Below the pieces are notes generated by a model, which made no database searches, was not told the DNA's origin, and saw only the letters and a program-made list of their open reading frames with translations. From positions 1 through 64,000 of the forward strand of contig NZ_VUMV01000007.1 in NCBI RefSeq assembly GCF_009696005.1: DNA of 64,000 bases. Direction: 5' to 3'. Position numbers and translations under genes: made by a program. Position 1 is the first letter of the stretch. Each line of letters starts with the position of its first letter. Shown piece after piece: positions 1-8,678 of this stretch. This DNA comes from Bilifractor porci. Lineage in GTDB: Bacteria; Bacillota; Clostridia; Lachnospirales; Lachnospiraceae.

Positions 1-320
1 ACGACACAACATATACAACATTTTTTTTCAATGCTTGACAAGTTTTAAGCACAAAAAAAGTCGCATTTCTGCGGCTTGGAAGGCATTTGGTGTTACGTAT
101 TATTCAGTTACAACTGTTGAAAACCCGAGTGTCAGAAATGCGGAAAGCTTCTGAAAACTTAAATTTGGATTTAAAACTATGTAAAGGAATAATCCTTGGA
201 GACATGTAAAAAAGATAATGTTGATGACGGTTGATGACTGCCAATTTTTGTCGAGATTGAATAACATAGATGGGAATTGTATAATAATATTGGCTGTATT
301 CTGAGAGAGGAGGAGGTCAC
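1..320. other. Left-edge noncoding region
   Basis: No convincing gene is seen. At about 53-84 a hairpin (AGTCGCA / TGCGGCTT arms) preceded by a run of A reads as an intrinsic terminator on the minus strand, so a minus-strand transcript may once have ended here. The minus-strand reading frame across 100-354 overlaps the real start of the next gene and resembles nothing I know. The right end carries the promoter and ribosome binding site of the toxin-antitoxin operon. Confidence 0.4.
257..285 (+). promoter_or_regulatory. Sigma-70-type promoter of the toxin-antitoxin operon
   Basis: TTGAAT (257-262) and a perfect TATAAT (280-285) are separated by 17 bp. They lie 35 bp upstream of the ATG at 321, which has GAGGAGG directly before it. 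Confidence 0.65.
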
Positions 321-1493
321 ATGGCAGGGATGAAAGTCGCCATAAAACCAGCAATATTAAACTGGGTTATCCAGAAAATACAATTCGAGAATGTGGCATC
401 TTCTACTTTAGAGCTGCTTACAAAATGGCAAAGTGGCGAGAAAACTCCGACTTTTAATCAGGTAGAGGATGTAAGCAGGAAGATTAATATTCCGTTCGGA
501 TATTTTTTCCTTGACACGCCGCCTGTTGAGAATTGTCCTATTTTGGAGTATAGGACAGTTAATAGTGTCGCTATTCCGGAACCGAGTCGAAATTTAATTG
601 ATACATATGATCAGATGGTTGAGATGCAGGAATGGATGACAGAGTATCTGCAGGAAAATGGTTATGAGGAGCTTAGCTTTGTAGGAATTGTTACTTTAGA
701 TACGCCAGTAAATATAATTGTGAAGGCAATTAGGGAACATCTAAATCTGAATGTAAATTGGTTTGCTTCTTGTAAAACAGCAACCGAGGCTTATAAACTA
801 ATTTGTTCCAGAGTGGAAGAAATCGGCGTACTAGTTATGTCTAATGGTATTGTTGGCAATAATACGAGAAGAAAGTTAAATGTAGATGAATTTCGGGCAT
901 TTACAGTTGTAAATAAAAATGCTCCTTTGATTTTTATCAATAATTGTGACACGGAGACGGGAAAACTTTTTTCCATCATGCATGAATTTACCCATGTATT
1001 GTTGGGGGTTAATAGCTTATATAATGATGGGTGTGGGCATGAAGAGAACAGAAGCAATATTGAAAAAATATGTAATGCTGCTGCGGCCGAGGTACTTGTT
1101 CCCGGTGCCATTTTTAATTTTTTATGGGATAAAACTGATGAGACGATATCTGCGCATATGGAGACAATCGCTGGTTATTTCCATTGCAGTCGATATGTGA
1201 TTGCGAGAAAAGCACTGGATCAGCATAAAATCAGCAGGAAAACCTATGACGAGACGGTTAAAGAACTTGATAAACAGTTTAAAGCATGGGAAGCGGAGCA
1301 AAGCAAAAATAAATCTGGAGGCGGAAATTTTTACAGAACAATGAGCAGCCGACTGGATCATCGTTTTATTCGGGCTCTTGCTCAGAGCGCAGAAGAAGGT
1401 AGAATACAGTATACGGATCTTTTTCGGATGACTAATACAAATCGCAGGACTTTCCAGAAACTTCTGAATGAAATAGGAGGTGCTGGATGGTAA
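321..1493 (+). CDS. ImmA/IrrE family metallo-endopeptidase, antitoxin-like partner
   Basis: A 390-residue protein. The first ~65 residues look like an XRE-type helix-turn-helix (a segment starting LLTKWQSGEKTP, then a PFGYFFLD tail). The middle carries the zinc protease motif HEFTH at residues 221-225, typical of ImmA/IrrE (DUF955) proteins. Such two-domain proteins act as cytoplasmic regulators or antitoxins. The start at 321 is chosen because GGAGGAGG ends five to six bases before it; a second ATG at 330 is less well placed. The stop overlaps the start of the next gene by 7 bp, so the two are translationally coupled. The pairing of an XRE-ImmA protein with a DUF4411 protein is a known type II toxin-antitoxin arrangement; the antitoxin role here is inferred from that context. 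Confidence 0.85.
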   Translation: MAGMKVAIKPAILNWVIQKIQFENVASSTLELLTKWQSGEKTPTFNQVEDVSRKINIPFGYFFLDTPPVENCPILEYRTVNSVAIPEPSRNLIDTYDQMVEMQEWMTEYLQENGYEELSFVGIVTLDTPVNIIVKAIREHLNLNVNWFASCKTATEAYKLICSRVEEIGVLVMSNGIVGNNTRRKLNVDEFRAFTVVNKNAPLIFINNCDTETGKLFSIMHEFTHVLLGVNSLYNDGCGHEENRSNIEKICNAAAAEVLVPGAIFNFLWDKTDETISAHMETIAGYFHCSRYVIARKALDQHKISRKTYDETVKELDKQFKAWEAEQSKNKSGGGNFYRTMSSRLDHRFIRALAQSAEEGRIQYTDLFRMTNTNRRTFQKLLNEIGGAGW

Positions 1494-2005
1494 ATGAGAA
1501 GTATTTATTAGACGCGAACAGTTTTGTGACACCCTATCAAAATTACTATCCTTTCGATTTTGTGCCTGCCTATTGGAGGCAGCTTGAGCCATTGCTGAAA
1601 CAAGATAACATTTCAGTTATGGACGTAGTAAGAGATGAGATACTCAAAGGCGGAGATAAGCTGACAGAATGGATCATGGCAATTGAAGGTATAAATATTT
1701 TGGATCGTCGTGATCCTAAAATTCTTGAAAGTTACACAAGAGTATTAAAATTTATTCAAGACAGTCCTTTTTATAATGATAAAGCACTTCGTGTATGGTC
1801 TGATGCGTCTGTTGCTGATCCATGGCTGATTGCCGCGGCAAGCGCATATGGTTATGTTATAGTAACAATCGAGTCAGGGGCAGGGAAGATTAATCCGAAA
1901 ACGCCAAGTGGCAGACCCAAAATCCCTGACATCGCCAGAATAATGGGGGTTAGGTGCGAAAATCTGTTCTATTTTATACGCAAAACAGGAATTAAATTTA
2001 CATGA
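1487..2005 (+). CDS. DUF4411 family PIN-like toxin
   Basis: A 172-residue protein of usual DUF4411 length. It opens with YLLDANSF, the first acidic position of a PIN-type nuclease fold. A conserved Glu follows in VVRDEILKGGD (about residue 50) and a further Asp in SVADPWLIAAASAYG (about 110). Those residues would bind the metal for RNA cleavage. It overlaps the upstream ImmA-like gene by 7 bp and is followed by a strong terminator, so the two form a closed bicistronic unit. Toxicity and RNA target are inferred from the family, not seen. Confidence 0.82.
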   Translation: MVNEKYLLDANSFVTPYQNYYPFDFVPAYWRQLEPLLKQDNISVMDVVRDEILKGGDKLTEWIMAIEGINILDRRDPKILESYTRVLKFIQDSPFYNDKALRVWSDASVADPWLIAAASAYGYVIVTIESGAGKINPKTPSGRPKIPDIARIMGVRCENLFYFIRKTGIKFT

Positions 2006-2027
2006 TAAGCTGGTAAGGGTTGATTGC

Positions 2028-2058
2028 GTGCACATCAAGAAACAGATGTGCACTTTTT
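2028..2058 (+). terminator. Rho-independent terminator of the toxin-antitoxin operon
   Basis: A perfect 9-bp stem (GTGCACATC / GATGTGCAC) with an 8-nt loop is followed directly by TTTTT. It ends the operon and argues that the next gene starts downstream at 2131, not at the TTG at 2020. Confidence 0.88.
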
Positions 2059-2130
2059 ATATGGGCTTTAGCTTGTTACAATTTATTTGTGAATAGTGAC
2101 AAAATCCGAGGATTCCGCAAGAATAAAAAT

Positions 2131-5109
2131 ATGAGCGAAAAAGATAAGGATACAAGACAGTTATTAGAGAGGATCAGCCGGTTGGAAAAAGAAAACAGCC
2201 TGCTGAAGAAAATTCTTGAAAATGCGAGGATTGATTATAAAACTGTCATCTCGGATGAACCTTCGGGTTATTCTGAGCAATATGATCCGGATCAGGGTGG
2301 TCGCATTCATCCGATCGAGGTTACGGATAAGGTGGCAAATCAATTCTTCATGTTATTTTGCCGCGGCAGAAAAGAGGTTTACGAACTCCGTTATACAAAT
2401 CCAAAGACAGGGCGTACAGGCTATTATACACAGTGTTTTAACCGATGGGATCGTGAGTGCCATAAACAGAAAAAAGATAATGTAAGGTGTAAGGACTGCG
2501 AGATTCAGGCTTATAAACCGCTTAACTACCATTTGATTAAGGCGCATATGGAAGGAAATGATTCCTATGGAAATGATGTGATTGCCATATATCCTATGCT
2601 CGAAGGCAATGTGTGTCAGCTGCTTGTGTTTGATTTCGATAATCACGCAGCAGGAGCGGCACAGACGGATTACGCAAACACAGATAATTCATGGAAGAGT
2701 GAAGTTAGTGCGCTGAGGAAGATTTGCAGGATTTTGGGAATTGACTGTGCTGTAGAGCGGTCACGATCTGGAAATGGTGCGCATCTGTGGATTTTCTTTA
2801 AAAAGCTGGTTCCGGCGAAGCTGGCAAGAAGATTCGGGTTTGCCCTGCTTGATAAAGGTGCGGAGAGTGTCAATCTGAAATCTTTTAAATATTACGACCG
2901 TATGATCCCGGCACAGGATATGCTTCCCAAAGGCGGGCTGGGAAATGTAATTGCACTGCCGCTACAGGGGCAGGCTTTGAAAAGCGGCAACAGCGCATTT
3001 GTAGATGAGGCATGGAACGCTTATCCTGACCAGCTGATGTTCTTAAGCGGTGTAAAAAGACTGTCAAAAGCCGAGTTAGAGAAAATCCTGCAGAAATGGA
3101 CTGGACAGGAGATCACGAATCCGGAATCGGTTGAAAATGAGGACGCGGAACCATGGGAAAAGGGCAACGGCTTTCATAAGAGCGAAGTAATCGGAAAAGC
3201 AGATCTGATCATTTCGAACAGGCTTTATGTGGACACATCCAATATTTCCAACAAAATGAAGCGTGATATCCGCAGGATGGCCGCATTTTCAAATAGGCAA
3301 TATTTTCAGAACCTAGCCATGGATCTGCCGAATTATAATACACCGAGATATATTTATTTGGGATCAGATGAGGGAAAATATATTGTACTCCCACGCGGTT
3401 TATCAGAAAAAATGATTTCAAAGCTGACACAGGCGGATATCCCATACTCCATAAGGGATAAGCGGTCGGAAGGCAAGCCAGTCAAAGTGAGATTTAATGG
3501 TAAGCTGCGGGAATCGCAAAAGGAGGCAGTAAAGGCTATGATGGCTCATGACAATGGAATTCTGCATGCTGCGACGGCCTTTGGGAAAACTGTTGTTTGC
3601 TGTAATATAATCGCGGAGCGTCAGGTCAATACCCTTATTCTTGTAGATAAAGCGGATTTAATGAATCAGTGGATAGAACGTCTTCATGAATTCCTGGTGA
3701 TTGATGAGAAACTTCCGAAATATAAAACAAAGTCCGGACAAATAAGAACCAGAAAAAAATTGATTGGAAACCTGCAGGGAGCTCATGATACCCTGACTGG
3801 CATTGTCGATGTTGCAATGATCCGATCCTTAAAAAGAAAGGATGGATTCCATCCGCTACTGAAGGAGTACGGGCAGGTTATCATGGATGAATGCCATCAT
3901 GCCGCCTCTGATTCTGCTATTGAAGTGCTGCAGGAAGTGCAGGCCAAATATGTGTACGGGGTAACGGCAACTCCAAAGAGAGGTGATGGGAAGGAGAAGA
4001 TCAACGAATTTCTTCTAGGTCCGATTCGATATCGCTTTACGGAGAAAGACAGAGCAAGGGAGCAGAACATTGGCCATTTCGTTTATCCGAGATTTACGCA
4101 GACAGTTGCCCCGCATCATTTATCCAAAACTCCGTATGGAAATGCCGCGTTTGAACTAATCCGAAATAATGAGGTGAGAGATGCTCAGATTACAGAAGAG
4201 GTGGCGGCATGTGTAAAGAATGGAAGGACACCGGTAGTTCTGACAAAATATGTTGACCATGCTGAACGATTAGCGGAACGCCTTAAGCAGGATGCTGACA
4301 GGGTTATCCTTCTGACCGGGAAAAACGGAACAAAAGCACGCCACATACAGGTTGACGATTTAAAACATGTTTCAAAGTCGGAGACACTTATACTTGTCGG
4401 AACCGGTTCACTTTTGGGTGAGGGGTTTGATTGTCCAAGGCTTGACACGTTATTCATGGCAACTCCTGTATCCGGCGAAAATGTCGTTGAACAGTATGCA
4501 GGACGGCTGAACCGTGATTACAAGGGTAAAAAGAATGTCATTGTATATGATTATGTGGACTGCCATATTCCAAAGTTTGATAAAATGTATGCTTCCCGTC
4601 TGAAAGCATACAAAAAGATCGGATATGAGCTTTATTCCGGCGGAGAAGAAGAGGCTGACGGCCAGATAAACGCGATCTATGACATTGAGACCTATGCGGA
4701 GACTTTCTGGCATGATATTGAATTAGCAAAGTATAGTGTTGTCATTTCAAGTCCAAGGCTTAATGCTGATAAAGTGAGCCGATTAATAAAAACTATAGGA
4801 AAATGCCAGGAAAACGGTACAAAATGCACAATCGTCACATGGCATCCTGATGTATACGGGCTTGGAAAATCAGAAGCACGGATGGCTCTGCTGGAACGTC
4901 TTCGGAAAGCCGGATTTGAAATATATTATTTGGAAGAAACGTGTGAACATTTTGCGGTCATTGATCAGAATGTTGTATGGTATGGGAGCATGGAGCTTCT
5001 GGCAAAGCCTGATGTGGAAGACAATCTTATGAGGGTGCGAAGTGACAGAATTGCAGCGGAACTTCTGGAATTGACATTTGGTGAAGAGAAGAACATGCAG
5101 GAATGGTAA
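2131..5109 (+). CDS. TOTE-type primase / SF2 helicase / PLD-like fusion protein
   Basis: A 992-residue multidomain protein. In order: a coiled coil (1-30), a Cys cluster (residues ~110-140, CxxC-like pairs), an archaeo-eukaryotic primase domain (~150-320) with FDFDNH as the metal-binding motif and RSGNGAHLW as the conserved His motif, then a superfamily 2 helicase (~455-820) with AFGKT, DECHH, TATPKR and QYAGRLNR motifs. The C-terminal ~110 residues look PLD-like (HFAVIDQNVVWYGSMELL), but the canonical HxK lysine is replaced, so the nuclease may be inactive. The AEP-helicase combination is characteristic of TOTE conflict systems, so a role against foreign nucleic acid is inferred. The ATG at 2131 is preferred because a terminator occupies 2028-2058; its ribosome binding site is weak. 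It lies next to a toxin-antitoxin pair and an IS. Confidence 0.82.
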   Translation: MSEKDKDTRQLLERISRLEKENSLLKKILENARIDYKTVISDEPSGYSEQYDPDQGGRIHPIEVTDKVANQFFMLFCRGRKEVYELRYTNPKTGRTGYYTQCFNRWDRECHKQKKDNVRCKDCEIQAYKPLNYHLIKAHMEGNDSYGNDVIAIYPMLEGNVCQLLVFDFDNHAAGAAQTDYANTDNSWKSEVSALRKICRILGIDCAVERSRSGNGAHLWIFFKKLVPAKLARRFGFALLDKGAESVNLKSFKYYDRMIPAQDMLPKGGLGNVIALPLQGQALKSGNSAFVDEAWNAYPDQLMFLSGVKRLSKAELEKILQKWTGQEITNPESVENEDAEPWEKGNGFHKSEVIGKADLIISNRLYVDTSNISNKMKRDIRRMAAFSNRQYFQNLAMDLPNYNTPRYIYLGSDEGKYIVLPRGLSEKMISKLTQADIPYSIRDKRSEGKPVKVRFNGKLRESQKEAVKAMMAHDNGILHAATAFGKTVVCCNIIAERQVNTLILVDKADLMNQWIERLHEFLVIDEKLPKYKTKSGQIRTRKKLIGNLQGAHDTLTGIVDVAMIRSLKRKDGFHPLLKEYGQVIMDECHHAASDSAIEVLQEVQAKYVYGVTATPKRGDGKEKINEFLLGPIRYRFTEKDRAREQNIGHFVYPRFTQTVAPHHLSKTPYGNAAFELIRNNEVRDAQITEEVAACVKNGRTPVVLTKYVDHAERLAERLKQDADRVILLTGKNGTKARHIQVDDLKHVSKSETLILVGTGSLLGEGFDCPRLDTLFMATPVSGENVVEQYAGRLNRDYKGKKNVIVYDYVDCHIPKFDKMYASRLKAYKKIGYELYSGGEEEADGQINAIYDIETYAETFWHDIELAKYSVVISSPRLNADKVSRLIKTIGKCQENGTKCTIVTWHPDVYGLGKSEARMALLERLRKAGFEIYYLEETCEHFAVIDQNVVWYGSMELLAKPDVEDNLMRVRSDRIAAELLELTFGEEKNMQEW

Positions 5110-5131
5110 TCAGACAAATATTACCTGCGTC

Positions 5132-5136
5132 ATAAA
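5132..5136. repeat. Target site duplication, left copy (ATAAA)
   Basis: ATAAA directly abuts the left inverted repeat and is repeated directly after the right inverted repeat at 7253-7257. A 5-bp duplication fits IS4-superfamily elements. Confidence 0.75.
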
Positions 5137-5162
5137 TGTGATTTTCCTGAAAATTAACTCTC
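5137..5162. repeat. IS left terminal inverted repeat
   Basis: 26 bp, ending with AATTAACTCTC. Its inner part contains the stop codon of the small IS gene, so that gene reads into the transposon end. Confidence 0.8.
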
Positions 5163-5396
5163 GATATCGTCATCGTCGGCCGAAGCGCCAGCCTGTCGGA
5201 TCAGTTCGATGATCTCGTCGATGCTTTTATCACTCTCTTCGACGACCTTCAAAAGCTCCTTCTTTTTCTGTTCGTTCCGCTTCTGCATCAGTTGCTCCAG
5301 CTTGTTTAACTCAGCCTCGTAGTGCTCCTTGGCTTTGCTGACAACCTGCTCTTGTTCCTCAATCCGTTCATCAAGAGAACGCCTTGTTCTTGCCAT
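5154..5396 (-). CDS. Small coiled-coil accessory protein of the IS
   Basis: An 80-residue, highly charged protein. Most of it (about 5-65) is predicted coiled coil rich in Glu, Lys and Gln, with an acidic tail. Its ATG overlaps the transposase stop by one base (TGATG), so it is translated by coupling; a GTG one codon upstream is the alternative start. The gene ends inside the left inverted repeat. I do not know a function. As a passenger or accessory protein it could modulate transposase assembly, but nothing in the sequence proves this. Confidence 0.7.
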   Translation of the reverse strand: MARTRRSLDERIEEQEQVVSKAKEHYEAELNKLEQLMQKRNEQKKKELLKVVEESDKSIDEIIELIRQAGASADDDDIES

Positions 5397-7105
5397 CACA
5401 CTGCCTCCTTCATCTCATCAGACAGTTTAGCGCTGATCTCATTGGCCCACTTTTTAATGTTGACTTCATTGATCCCGAATGCTTTCAGGATCTCTTTCTG
5501 GGTCGCGGTAACCGCATAGTTCAGCCGGTATCTGTGATCCGGCTGCTGTATGATCTCGATCTTCTCCAGCTCCCGGATCGCAGCAGGAACAGTCATGTAG
5601 TTTCTCTTTTTATTGCTTTGTTTTTCCTGCTCAATCAGTTGATGATAAATGCGGTTTCTTACGATCAATGCCACAAACTCAACAAATATCCGTGCATTCT
5701 CTGTTTCATTCATATGTGCCCGCATTGTCCTGTTGCCGAGGAAGCATTTGTCCGCACGGAACAGCTTTTCCGAAACATCCCGGCTCTTGTAGAGCTCCAG
5801 CGCCTTCGAGGCAGTCATCTCAGCCGATGTGATGATAACGAAGTATCCGCAAAAACTGATCTCCCTGTTAATAACATCAGTCCTCTCCCGGGCATACAGA
5901 AACTTCTCGTCCTTCTGACCTTCGTGCCAGTAGATCAAATCAAAGTAGTGCTCCAGGGTTTGTTCAAAATGAACGGACTGGTTCTGATGCTTCTTAAAGT
6001 ACTTTGCGAGCCTGGCAATCTTTGCTGTCAGTTCACCCTTCTCAGAGGCCTTCCTGCTGTCACTGTAATAGATGTGGAAGTATCTGTCATTCTCATCTGA
6101 CGGAAACAGCTTCTGGTGGACTGTCATGCCATAGACGTTATAGCCCCGGATGTTCTTTGAATACTCATCCTCGAACCTGCCCTTGTTCGCGGTCACGATC
6201 TCATGAGCCAGAGACTTCATTCCCTTCATCATAATGATGAAATCGAAACCGTTCTTATCCATATACCGGATGTTCTCTCTGCTGAAGTATCCCCTGTCGA
6301 GGATGAACCCGATCTCGTGGTAGCCATAGCCTTTGGCTTTCTCAAGCATGATCTGCAGCTGCGACACATCTGTAATACTGCCCGGATACTCTTCATAAAA
6401 GAGAGGAACACTGTTGGTGTTATTATACGCAACGGAATAATTGAACACCGGCTTTCCGTTATCCTGTTTCGGATGCCCGAATTCTACACATTCCAGATCG
6501 CCTGCCTGGCAGTTCTTGTTCGTGGAGTCATAGGAAATATAAATTTTCTCACGGTGATCCTGTTTCTCATTCCATGTGTTCTGGAACATGATGATCTGAT
6601 CAGGCGTGATTCCCTTCAGGAAATCACAGACTTTGGAATCGCTGTAAACATGCATACCTTCCGTAAAAAGTGGATGGTTAAATGCATACTCCGGATAATA
6701 CTGGGCGACATTTCCCTCTGTAACCAGCGTATAGGCCGCAAGATCCAGAAACAATCCACTGTCCCTGCCAATCAGGGCATTCATTGTCTCATCCAGCTTA
6801 TACTCCTGCAGGATCTTACGGACAACAACAAAGGTTCCGATCCTAAGGCATCCGCTTCGCTCTGGAGGCCTGTCCTCATTAGGAACAGAATCCGGAAAGA
6901 AGCGGAAAAAGTTTGCGTTCGGATACATCATGGTATCATCGCCAGGATCGGTCTTCCCTATAGATGTATCTTTCCCCTGACTGTATTTCTTCTCAGAGAT
7001 GTAGGTACGTCCGTATGTATAGTAAACATAGGTTGTCCCTTTGATCGTCTTCTTCGTAATTCCAGTCGGAAGATCAGGGATTTTCACTGTGTAATTCTGG
7101 TACAT
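5396..7105 (-). CDS. IS1634-like family transposase
   Basis: A 569-residue DDE transposase. The catalytic acids are visible in YISYDSTNKN (first Asp), GFILDRGYFS (second Asp) and YKSRDVSEKLFRADK, which fits the IS4-superfamily Y-(2)-R-(3)-E-(6)-K signature exactly. The start at 7105 is chosen because GGAGG lies five bases upstream; an in-frame ATG at 7117 would overlap that site. Length matches intact IS1634 family members and no frameshift is seen. A perfect 20-bp palindrome repeating the inverted-repeat core lies just upstream, a plausible autoregulatory site. Confidence 0.92.
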   Translation of the reverse strand: MYQNYTVKIPDLPTGITKKTIKGTTYVYYTYGRTYISEKKYSQGKDTSIGKTDPGDDTMMYPNANFFRFFPDSVPNEDRPPERSGCLRIGTFVVVRKILQEYKLDETMNALIGRDSGLFLDLAAYTLVTEGNVAQYYPEYAFNHPLFTEGMHVYSDSKVCDFLKGITPDQIIMFQNTWNEKQDHREKIYISYDSTNKNCQAGDLECVEFGHPKQDNGKPVFNYSVAYNNTNSVPLFYEEYPGSITDVSQLQIMLEKAKGYGYHEIGFILDRGYFSRENIRYMDKNGFDFIIMMKGMKSLAHEIVTANKGRFEDEYSKNIRGYNVYGMTVHQKLFPSDENDRYFHIYYSDSRKASEKGELTAKIARLAKYFKKHQNQSVHFEQTLEHYFDLIYWHEGQKDEKFLYARERTDVINREISFCGYFVIITSAEMTASKALELYKSRDVSEKLFRADKCFLGNRTMRAHMNETENARIFVEFVALIVRNRIYHQLIEQEKQSNKKRNYMTVPAAIRELEKIEIIQQPDHRYRLNYAVTATQKEILKAFGINEVNIKKWANEISAKLSDEMKEAV

Positions 7106-7118
7106 TTTGCCCTCCAAC

Positions 7119-7138
7119 AGAGAGTTAATTAACTCTCT
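7119..7138. promoter_or_regulatory. Perfect palindrome repeating the IS end motif
   Basis: AGAGAGTTAATTAACTCTCT, 14 bp upstream of the transposase start. Each half contains GAGAGTTAA, the same core as both terminal inverted repeats, so transposase could bind here and repress its own gene (inference). Confidence 0.6.
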
Positions 7139-7226
7139 ATAACCTTATCACTTCCGCACCAGAATGCAACGAAAAATCCAGTATTTTCAATAAAAATCTG
7201 CTGTATCACATCTCCTCAGCAACGTT

Positions 7227-7252
7227 GAGAGTTAATTATCGGGAAATCCACA
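7227..7252. repeat. IS right terminal inverted repeat
   Basis: 26 bp beginning GAGAGTTAATTATCGGG, matching the left end in inverted orientation with four mismatches, and followed by ATAAA. Confidence 0.8.
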
Positions 7253-7257
7253 ATAAA
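7253..7257. repeat. Target site duplication, right copy (ATAAA)
   Basis: Direct repeat of 5132-5136 that directly abuts the right inverted repeat. Confidence 0.75.
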
Positions 7258-7457
7258 GTATTTGATCAGGAAAAATTGGACGTAGGTTTTCTAATTTATC
7301 ACAGGAATAGGACTGTGTTTAAACTTCGTGGTAATTTATTTCAAAGCAAATACTGGATGGCACGATGAATGAACTTGCGAATTAAAAACCTCAGACTGGC
7401 CACCTAATAATTTGTATCCCTCTAATGAGAAATAATGAACAGATGTCCAGAATAGTT

Positions 7458-7487
7458 TTGCAATAATAGACAAAAACATGCTAAAAT
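7458..7487 (+). promoter_or_regulatory. Candidate promoter of the hydrolase gene
   Basis: TTGCAA (7458-7463) and TAAAAT (7482-7487) with an 18-bp spacer. The rest of 7258-7668 shows no gene; the minus-strand frame across it overlaps the hydrolase antisense and is not credible. Confidence 0.4.
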
Positions 7488-7668
7488 ATAGAACAGAATT
7501 TGCGCTGATTCCACAAAAACGGGCCGCGGGAGAAGCAGATGCTGTTTCCGGCTGCTTTCCGGAAACAAGGACTGCGGCGGCAGGCAAGAGAAAAAAACGG
7601 ACGAATACAGCGGCAGAGGGATAATAACAGCAGAAATCAACAGGAAAACGGACAGGAGGTGCAGTCAG

Positions 7669-8601
7669 ATGGAGGCGGAGAATTTTCAGTATCTCTCGAA
7701 GGACGGGAAAACAAGCATACATGCCATGGAATGGGCGCCGGAGGGCAGATGCCGGGCCGTCCTGCAGATTGCTCACGGGATGGTAGAATTTATCGGGCGG
7801 TATGACCGTTTTGGAAAATATCTCTCCGGGCAGGGAATCTGTGTGGTGGGAAACGATCATCTCGGACACGGAGGCTCGGTTGCCTCGCAGGAGGATTACG
7901 GTTATTTTGCGGAAAAAGACGGAAATCTCTGCGTCATCGGAGACATGCATGCGCTTCGGGAGAGAACTCAGGAAAAATATCCCGGAATCCCTTATTTTAT
8001 ACTGGGACACAGCATGGGCTCTTTTCTGGTGCGTCAGTATATAGAAATCTACGGAGAAGGACTTGCGGGAGCCCTGATCATGGGTACAGGCGTTCAGCCA
8101 AAGGGTTCTCTTCGTTTTGTGAAATCGCTGGCACATCTGATCGGTTCTACCAAAGGATGGAGGTACCGCAGCAGTATGCTGAATAACCTGGCGCTGGGAT
8201 CTTATAATAAGAAATTTGAACCGGCGCGGACCAGAAATGACTGGCTGACGAAAGACGAAAAAATCGTGGATGCCTATAACGCAAATCCGTGGAATAACTT
8301 TAAGTTTACGACCAATGCCTATTATAATCTTTTCCTGGGGCTGGAGTATGCGCAGGACATGAAAAATATCCGGAAAACCCCCAAAGATCTTCCGATCTTT
8401 ATTTTATCCGGCGGTGACGATCCGGTCGGGAATTTCGGACAGGGACCGGAAAAGCTGCGGGACATCTATCAGGAGGCAGGTCTCACCAATGTACAGATGA
8501 AGCTGTATCCGGGAGACCGCCATGAAATTCTGAATGAGCTGGATCATGAGAAGGTGGATCAGGATATTCTGGATTTCCTGGAACAGCATGCGGAGGGCTG
8601 A
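7669..8601 (+). CDS. Alpha/beta hydrolase, lysophospholipase/monoacylglycerol lipase-like
   Basis: A 310-residue serine hydrolase of the Hydrolase_4 group. The nucleophile elbow is GHSMGS (about residue 112-117), the early HGMVE forms the oxyanion-hole region, and the late GGDDPVG and GDRHEILNE supply the Asp and His of the triad. No signal peptide or membrane segment is visible, so it is probably cytoplasmic and acts on acylglycerol or lysophospholipid esters; the exact substrate is unknown. AGGAGGTG precedes the ATG. It is 77 bp upstream of pgeF in the same direction. Confidence 0.85.
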   Translation: MEAENFQYLSKDGKTSIHAMEWAPEGRCRAVLQIAHGMVEFIGRYDRFGKYLSGQGICVVGNDHLGHGGSVASQEDYGYFAEKDGNLCVIGDMHALRERTQEKYPGIPYFILGHSMGSFLVRQYIEIYGEGLAGALIMGTGVQPKGSLRFVKSLAHLIGSTKGWRYRSSMLNNLALGSYNKKFEPARTRNDWLTKDEKIVDAYNANPWNNFKFTTNAYYNLFLGLEYAQDMKNIRKTPKDLPIFILSGGDDPVGNFGQGPEKLRDIYQEAGLTNVQMKLYPGDRHEILNELDHEKVDQDILDFLEQHAEG

Positions 8602-8678
8602 AGATACACAGACCGTAAGAAGCCGGGACAAATAAGCACACCCACAGGGAATAGCAAAAGAGACAGCAGGAGAAGAAT

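Larger units (their letters stand above)
5137..7252 (-). mobile_element. Complete IS1634-like insertion sequence (IS4 superfamily)
   Basis: A 2116-bp element bounded by ATAAA direct repeats. Its ends are 26-bp terminal inverted repeats (5137-5162 and 7227-7252), identical at 22 of 26 positions. It carries a full-length transposase and a small coiled-coil gene, both on the minus strand. All parts look intact, so the element could be mobile or recently inserted. It sits between the primase-helicase gene and the housekeeping region and interrupts no obvious gene. Confidence 0.85.

Noticed and set aside
2020-2130. Upstream TTG start for the primase-helicase gene
   Set aside because: A perfect intrinsic terminator lies within it; the ATG at 2131 is followed by normal soluble sequence.
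7336-8136. Minus-strand frame overlapping the hydrolase gene
   Set aside because: Overlaps a gene with a full catalytic motif set and has no ribosome binding site.
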